Shown here piece by piece: positions 60,566-64,000 of a stretch of 64,000 nt of DNA. Source of the DNA: Saprospiraceae bacterium (lineage in GTDB: Bacteria > Bacteroidota > Bacteroidia > Chitinophagales > Saprospiraceae); assembly GCA_016715965.1 (NCBI GenBank), contig JADJXG010000001.1, positions 2,981,501-3,045,500 on the forward strand, in the 5' to 3' direction. The notes under the pieces were generated by a model. That model searched no databases. It saw nothing but the letters and a program-made list of their open reading frames with translations, and had not been told where the DNA came from. The position numbers and the translations under genes were made by a program. Position 1 is the stretch's first letter; each line of letters begins with the position of its first letter.

Positions 60566-61111
60566 ATGAAAATATATACTAAATCAGGCGACAAAGGAAC
60601 AACAGGGTTATTTGGAGGCACAAGAGTGGATAAGGATGATATCAGAGTGGAAGCTTACGGCAGTCTTGATGAATTGAATAGTCATGTTGGAATGCTTCGC
60701 GCAATGAACAAGGAATCCGATACTGACATTTGGCTTTCCGACATTCAGAAAAATCTATTCATCATCGGCTCACATCTAGCAACGGATCCAGCCAAAACAA
60801 ATGTAAAACTACCTGTGATGAAGGCCGATGCAACGCATATATTGGAACAAGCTATCGATAGTATGGAGCAGAAACTTGACCCTTTAAAAAACTTTATTTT
60901 ACCAGCAGGTTCTGTATCAGTTGCACAGGCTCATATTTGCCGAACCATCTGCCGTAGAGCGGAAAGAAGGGTTGTCAGTTTGTCAAAGATTGGAAAAGTG
61001 GATGAATATGTCATCGTATTTTTAAATCGATTGTCTGATTTTTTCTTTGTTCTGGCAAGATTTATTGCACATCAGACAGGAATTAACGATGTGCTTTGGA
61101 TTCCTGAGTAA
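60566..61111 (+). CDS. PduO-type corrinoid adenosyltransferase
   Basis: A 181-residue ATP:cob(I)alamin adenosyltransferase that makes adenosylcobalamin. The ATP-binding opening YTKSGDKGTTGLFGGTRVDK (about 4-23), GSLDELNSHVGML (about 32-44), the HICRTICRRAERRVVSL helix (about 127-143) and the end NRLSDFFFVLARF (about 154-166) are diagnostic. B12 use is implied, although no biosynthetic genes are present. A DUF5522 and a putative membrane vitamin transporter component are coded on the opposite strand immediately downstream. Confidence 0.92.
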   Translation: MKIYTKSGDKGTTGLFGGTRVDKDDIRVEAYGSLDELNSHVGMLRAMNKESDTDIWLSDIQKNLFIIGSHLATDPAKTNVKLPVMKADATHILEQAIDSMEQKLDPLKNFILPAGSVSVAQAHICRTICRRAERRVVSLSKIGKVDEYVIVFLNRLSDFFFVLARFIAHQTGINDVLWIPE

Positions 61112-61286
61112 CTTCCAGATTTTCCTTTTTTTCACCATAAGGGCAATGCCTGCATCCACTTTTGCAGCAATAACCCCTTTTCAATAAAAATAAGGAAGTA
61201 AATACTACCTTACCATCTTCCAGATAATATTCCTCATTCTCATTGATATTGGGATTTTCAATGGCGGGTTTTTCCTCCAAAGACAT
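61083..61286 (-). CDS. DUF5522 small Cys-rich protein
   Basis: A 67-residue protein with the conserved block SLFLLKRGYCCKSGCRHCPY (about 30-49), whose four Cys form a CC-x3-C-x2-C site. Related proteins are sometimes called cysteine-rich CPXCG or DUF5522 proteins, and a metal or Fe-S site is expected. It overlaps the adenosyltransferase gene by 29 bases at its end and the membrane-protein gene by 29 bases at its start. Function unknown; co-transcription with the membrane protein is probable. Confidence 0.75.
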   Translation of the reverse strand: MSLEEKPAIENPNINENEEYYLEDGKVVFTSLFLLKRGYCCKSGCRHCPYGEKKENLEVTQESKAHR

Positions 61287-61815
61287 ATTGAAATTCTTCT
61301 ACCTTGTTGTAATTCCAATACACGGCAAACATAAGAAGGGTATAGAAAATGGTACCTGATATTTCATTTACAAAAAATGGCAGTGCCAAAGTAAAACACT
61401 GAAGCAATCCATGAAAATCTTTGGTGTACATACTAGAACTTCCCCAGACTCCAATATTGGTTAATATGAAGAAAAAAAGTGAACTTATTAAAGATAGCGA
61501 GAACAATTTGAAAGGTGGGTGGGAGTTTTCTGTCATCATCCGATTAAAGAAATAAATCACGGCTAAAGGAAAATAAATCCAATAGACTTGCCCAAGCCCA
61601 ACACCGAGGGTTCCATATTGAAAGTAGTTAATCAACAAATCTGCCAAGAAGTAACTCAAAAGGATCATGACCAATCCAATGCTGTGTCTTATGATCACTG
61701 CTCCAAAAATTAACCCGGCAAGGGAGGCAGTAAAATTTGGTGCATGCGGAATTAACCTGGAGATCACCAATGTAGCAGTTACTACAAAGACCATCAGAAA
61801 ATCTCTTGAACTCAT
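61258..61815 (-). CDS. DUF6580-like membrane protein, possible ECF-type vitamin transport component
   Basis: A 185-residue protein with five or six membrane segments. RLIPHAPNFTASLAGLIFGA (about 20-39), near the N-terminus, is the conserved DUF6580 block. The size and topology recall S components of ECF vitamin transporters. Because the B12 adenosyltransferase is directly opposite, corrinoid or precursor uptake is a plausible guess, but nothing in the sequence shows a substrate. No riboswitch was seen at its 5' side (61816-62067). Confidence 0.65.
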   Translation of the reverse strand: MSSRDFLMVFVVTATLVISRLIPHAPNFTASLAGLIFGAVIIRHSIGLVMILLSYFLADLLINYFQYGTLGVGLGQVYWIYFPLAVIYFFNRMMTENSHPPFKLFSLSLISSLFFFILTNIGVWGSSSMYTKDFHGLLQCFTLALPFFVNEISGTIFYTLLMFAVYWNYNKVEEFQYVFGGKTRH

Positions 61816-62067
61816 TGTTTAAGTTTGGATGCAAATATAAAGGATTTGAACATGAGATGAAGAAAAATCAGGGTAACTATCGCAATTGTCTGTAAAACAA
61901 TATCTTAAACTTAATTGATGCAATCGCTTAATAATAAGATCTTCCAATCAACCAAAAAGATGGTTTGGGAGAATTTCAACAAGCCAGGAGATTAAATAGA
62001 AGGGATGAAACCTGCGGGCATGATACTTGTTAATGACTTTTGATAAATTTTGAAATAGGATTAAAAA
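61816..62067. other. Divergent non-coding region without a recognisable riboswitch
   Basis: About 250 bases between the membrane-protein gene (minus) and the M1 peptidase gene (plus). I looked for a cobalamin riboswitch box (GCCACTG) and did not find one. No exact paired promoter was found either. Confidence 0.4.
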
Positions 62068-63948
62068 ATGACCAGACAATTATATTTTAGAAGAAAGAGA
62101 AAAAGCAAGATGGCAATCCAAAGAGCGGTAGGATTTATTTTCTTGATTTTTATTTTTTTAAATCCGGAGTCAGCGCTTTCTAACCGCTGGCAAATCGGGG
62201 TACAGTATAAAATGAACATACAGTTAGATGATCAACGACATTTATTGACCGGAAATCAAATTTTAACCATTTATAATGAAAGCCCTGATACCCTCAAAGA
62301 ACTTTGGTATCATTTGTATTACAATGCTTTTCAGCCCGGAAGTGATATGGATGTTAGGTCCAGATCTCTTCCAGATCCTGACCCAAGGGTAAAGGATAGG
62401 ATTAGTTTGCTTGGCAGTACTGAAATTGGATTTCAAAAAATCAAAAAACTGACTATTAAAGAAAGAAATCAGGACTTTGAAATCGATGGAACCATAATGA
62501 AAGTTGATTTGGATATTCCCGTGGCTCCGGGAGATTCAATCATCGTTGTATTGGATTTTGAAGCTCAGATACCTGTTCAGATCAGAAGAACAGGTAGATT
62601 TAATAAAGAATCGGTCGCCTATTCTATGGCTCAGTGGTACCCTAAGCTATGCAATTATGATGAGCACGGATGGCACACTGATCCTTATATTGCTCGAGAA
62701 TTTTATGCTCCTTGGGGATCATTTGATGTACAAATAAAGCTTCCATCGGATTATTGTGTTGCAGCTACAGGGTATTTGCAGAATAGAGATGAATGCAATT
62801 GTGGTCAGTTAAAAATCGAGACCAGATTTAGGACCTGGCATTTCATTGCAACCAAAGTACATGATTTTGTTTGGGCAGCCGATAAAGAATTTGTACACGA
62901 TGAATACCGGAGGAAGGATGGCAGGTTGCTACAATTTTATTATAAAAAAGATAAACCATATAGTGATACCTGGAAACAACTTCAGCCAGTTATGGATCGA
63001 GCATTGGACATTATTGAAGAACTGGTCGGGCCTTATCCTTATAACACCTACTCATTTATACAAGGAGGAGATGGAGGAATGGAATATCCAATGGCCACCT
63101 TGATAACAGGCAACAGACCTTTAATTAGTTTGGTCGGTGTGGCCATTCACGAATGGGTGCACAGTTGGTTTCAAATGGTACTTGCATCCAATGAAAGTCT
63201 TTATCCATGGATGGACGAAGGATTTACAGCATACATAGAGGAGGAGGTATTGAATCAATTGAAGAAAGAATCTTATATTCCAGGATATGATGAAAAGGAA
63301 GATGCCCATTTTGAAACGCTAAGCAACTTTAAAACTTTTGCGGGTTCAACAAAAGAAGAGCCCTTAAGTACCCATGCAGATCATTATGAGACAAACAAAG
63401 CTTATGGTATTGCGGCTTATGTGAAAGGAGCGTTATGCCTGCATCAAATAAGGTATATAGCAGGAGAGAATAATTTTTGGAAAGGATTGCGACGATATTA
63501 TGAGCTTTATCAATTTAAACATCCAAGGCCAGATGACTTTTTTAGAGAAATGGAAAAAGCATCGGGTCTAGAGCTGGATTGGTTTAAAAGTTATTGGATA
63601 AATACGACAAAGACAATAGATTATGCGATTTCTGAAGTCAATGAGGATGGCCATTCCACTAAAATATCTTTAACCAGAGTGGGTGATTTTCCGATGCCAG
63701 TAGACATTGCCATCGTTATGCAAGATTCAAGTTATGTGTATTGTCATATCCCATTGGACTTAATGCGCGGTTCCAAGCAATTTACGATACCCAATGTTAA
63801 AATACAAAAATCATGGCATTGGGTGGACAGAAATTATAATTTCACATTGGACGTAAATAAAAGTAATATCAAATACATTCTATTGGATCCATCAAGAATG
63901 TTGGCTGACATTTTTGAACAAAATGATCTATGGCAATCCGAGAAATAA
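62068..63948 (+). CDS. Exported M1-family metallopeptidase
   Basis: A 626-residue aminopeptidase-like enzyme. A hydrophobic signal lies at about residues 20-37 after a basic start; an ATG at 62110 (Met15) would also give a usual signal peptide. The N-terminal beta domain leads to the catalytic domain with the exopeptidase-type motif GGMEYPMATLI (about 330-340, in place of GAMEN) and zinc motif HEWVHSWFQ (about 362-370) followed by WMDEGFTAYIEEE with the third ligand Glu. EYP in place of MEN may change substrate choice. The C-terminal domain is short. It is the last gene; 52 bases to the right edge are non-coding. Confidence 0.88.
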   Translation: MTRQLYFRRKRKSKMAIQRAVGFIFLIFIFLNPESALSNRWQIGVQYKMNIQLDDQRHLLTGNQILTIYNESPDTLKELWYHLYYNAFQPGSDMDVRSRSLPDPDPRVKDRISLLGSTEIGFQKIKKLTIKERNQDFEIDGTIMKVDLDIPVAPGDSIIVVLDFEAQIPVQIRRTGRFNKESVAYSMAQWYPKLCNYDEHGWHTDPYIAREFYAPWGSFDVQIKLPSDYCVAATGYLQNRDECNCGQLKIETRFRTWHFIATKVHDFVWAADKEFVHDEYRRKDGRLLQFYYKKDKPYSDTWKQLQPVMDRALDIIEELVGPYPYNTYSFIQGGDGGMEYPMATLITGNRPLISLVGVAIHEWVHSWFQMVLASNESLYPWMDEGFTAYIEEEVLNQLKKESYIPGYDEKEDAHFETLSNFKTFAGSTKEEPLSTHADHYETNKAYGIAAYVKGALCLHQIRYIAGENNFWKGLRRYYELYQFKHPRPDDFFREMEKASGLELDWFKSYWINTTKTIDYAISEVNEDGHSTKISLTRVGDFPMPVDIAIVMQDSSYVYCHIPLDLMRGSKQFTIPNVKIQKSWHWVDRNYNFTLDVNKSNIKYILLDPSRMLADIFEQNDLWQSEK

Positions 63949-64000
63949 ATGGTATTTTAACGAATACTAATTTATAATTTAAAGATTATCAATAGAAAAT

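Noticed and set aside
61816..62067. Cobalamin riboswitch near the B12 adenosyltransferase cluster
   Set aside because: No B12 box or matching leader folding was noticed; the region looks like an ordinary divergent gap.
1..64000. CRISPR array, prophage, transposon or integron
   Set aside because: I found no regular spaced repeats, no integrase, transposase or phage structural genes, and no target-site duplications; core gene order is uninterrupted.

Overview
The window comes from an AT-rich chromosome of a Bacteroidota bacterium, most likely a member of the Saprospiria or a close relative. The evidence is a type IX secretion (T9SS)/gliding set (PorV, PorU, PorP/SprF, GldJ), secreted proteins ending in T9SS-type sorting domains, a carboxypeptidase-plug TonB-dependent receptor, DUF5689, DUF5683 and DUF5522 proteins, a bacillithiol gene (bshB1), a futalosine-pathway gene (mqnB), and repeated promoters of the Bacteroidota form TTTG-N18..23-TAnnTTTG. 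Shine-Dalgarno sequences are scarce and several genes appear to start at TTG or GTG. Genus-level placement is inference. I see no prophage, insertion sequence, CRISPR array or integron; this is a dense core chromosome with small accessory genes.

Layout. 1-5.2 kb: a divergent surface locus with a secreted endonuclease/exonuclease/phosphatase-family protein (cut by the left edge), a TonB receptor and a lipoprotein with three DUF5689 modules. 5.2-11 kb: housekeeping genes (trmN6, pyruvate dehydrogenase E2, recR), a glycosyltransferase fused to a membrane/sugar-transferase-like region, and an M20 amidohydrolase. 11-16.8 kb: an NtrX-like response regulator that lacks a DNA-binding domain, a carotene hydroxylase, a 1108-residue NtrY-like kinase and the RNase P RNA gene. 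17.3-26.5 kb: the T9SS core island, porV-porU on the minus strand diverging from porP-gldJ-murF on the plus strand. 26.5-35.2 kb: a degenerate ureohydrolase, an amino-acid dehydrogenase, an OmpA-family protein, fmt, an SCP2 protein, and a minus-strand run of UPF0173 hydrolase, parA, parB and DUF5683. 35.2-42.7 kb: a flavin reductase, an orphan peptide-binding lipoprotein, a secreted thioredoxin-dockerin-sorting-domain protein, lipB, a thioesterase, pepT, a DCC1 protein and tmRNA. 42.8-52.3 kb: a T9SS cargo gene with fabH and bshB1, a PorV/PorQ-like barrel, a HerA-type ATPase, ung, a propeller-like T9SS cargo and tRNA-Arg. 52.7-64 kb: a small unexplained lipoprotein pair, a metallo-hydrolase with ribH and a TPR protein, PDH E1 alpha, recF with a DciA-like gene, mqnB, a deoxynucleoside kinase, a LolD/MacB-type ATPase, a B12 adenosyltransferase beside a small membrane protein (DUF6580-like), and an M1 peptidase.

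How it fits together. PorU and PorV process and shuttle T9SS cargo, and the window encodes at least three likely cargo proteins (37.4-39.1, 43.4-44.9 and 50.0-52.1 kb). LipB makes the lipoyl group carried by the E2 protein at 5.9-7.2 kb, whose E1 alpha partner lies about 50 kb away; E1 beta and E3 are not in the window. The most unusual proteins are the thioredoxin-dockerin-sorting fusion, the response regulator without a helix-turn-helix, the metal-site-less ureohydrolase, and the His/Cys-rich lipoprotein pair at 52.7-53.7 kb. I found no complete, clearly undescribed multi-gene system; the best candidates are listed as findings with the tests that would decide them.
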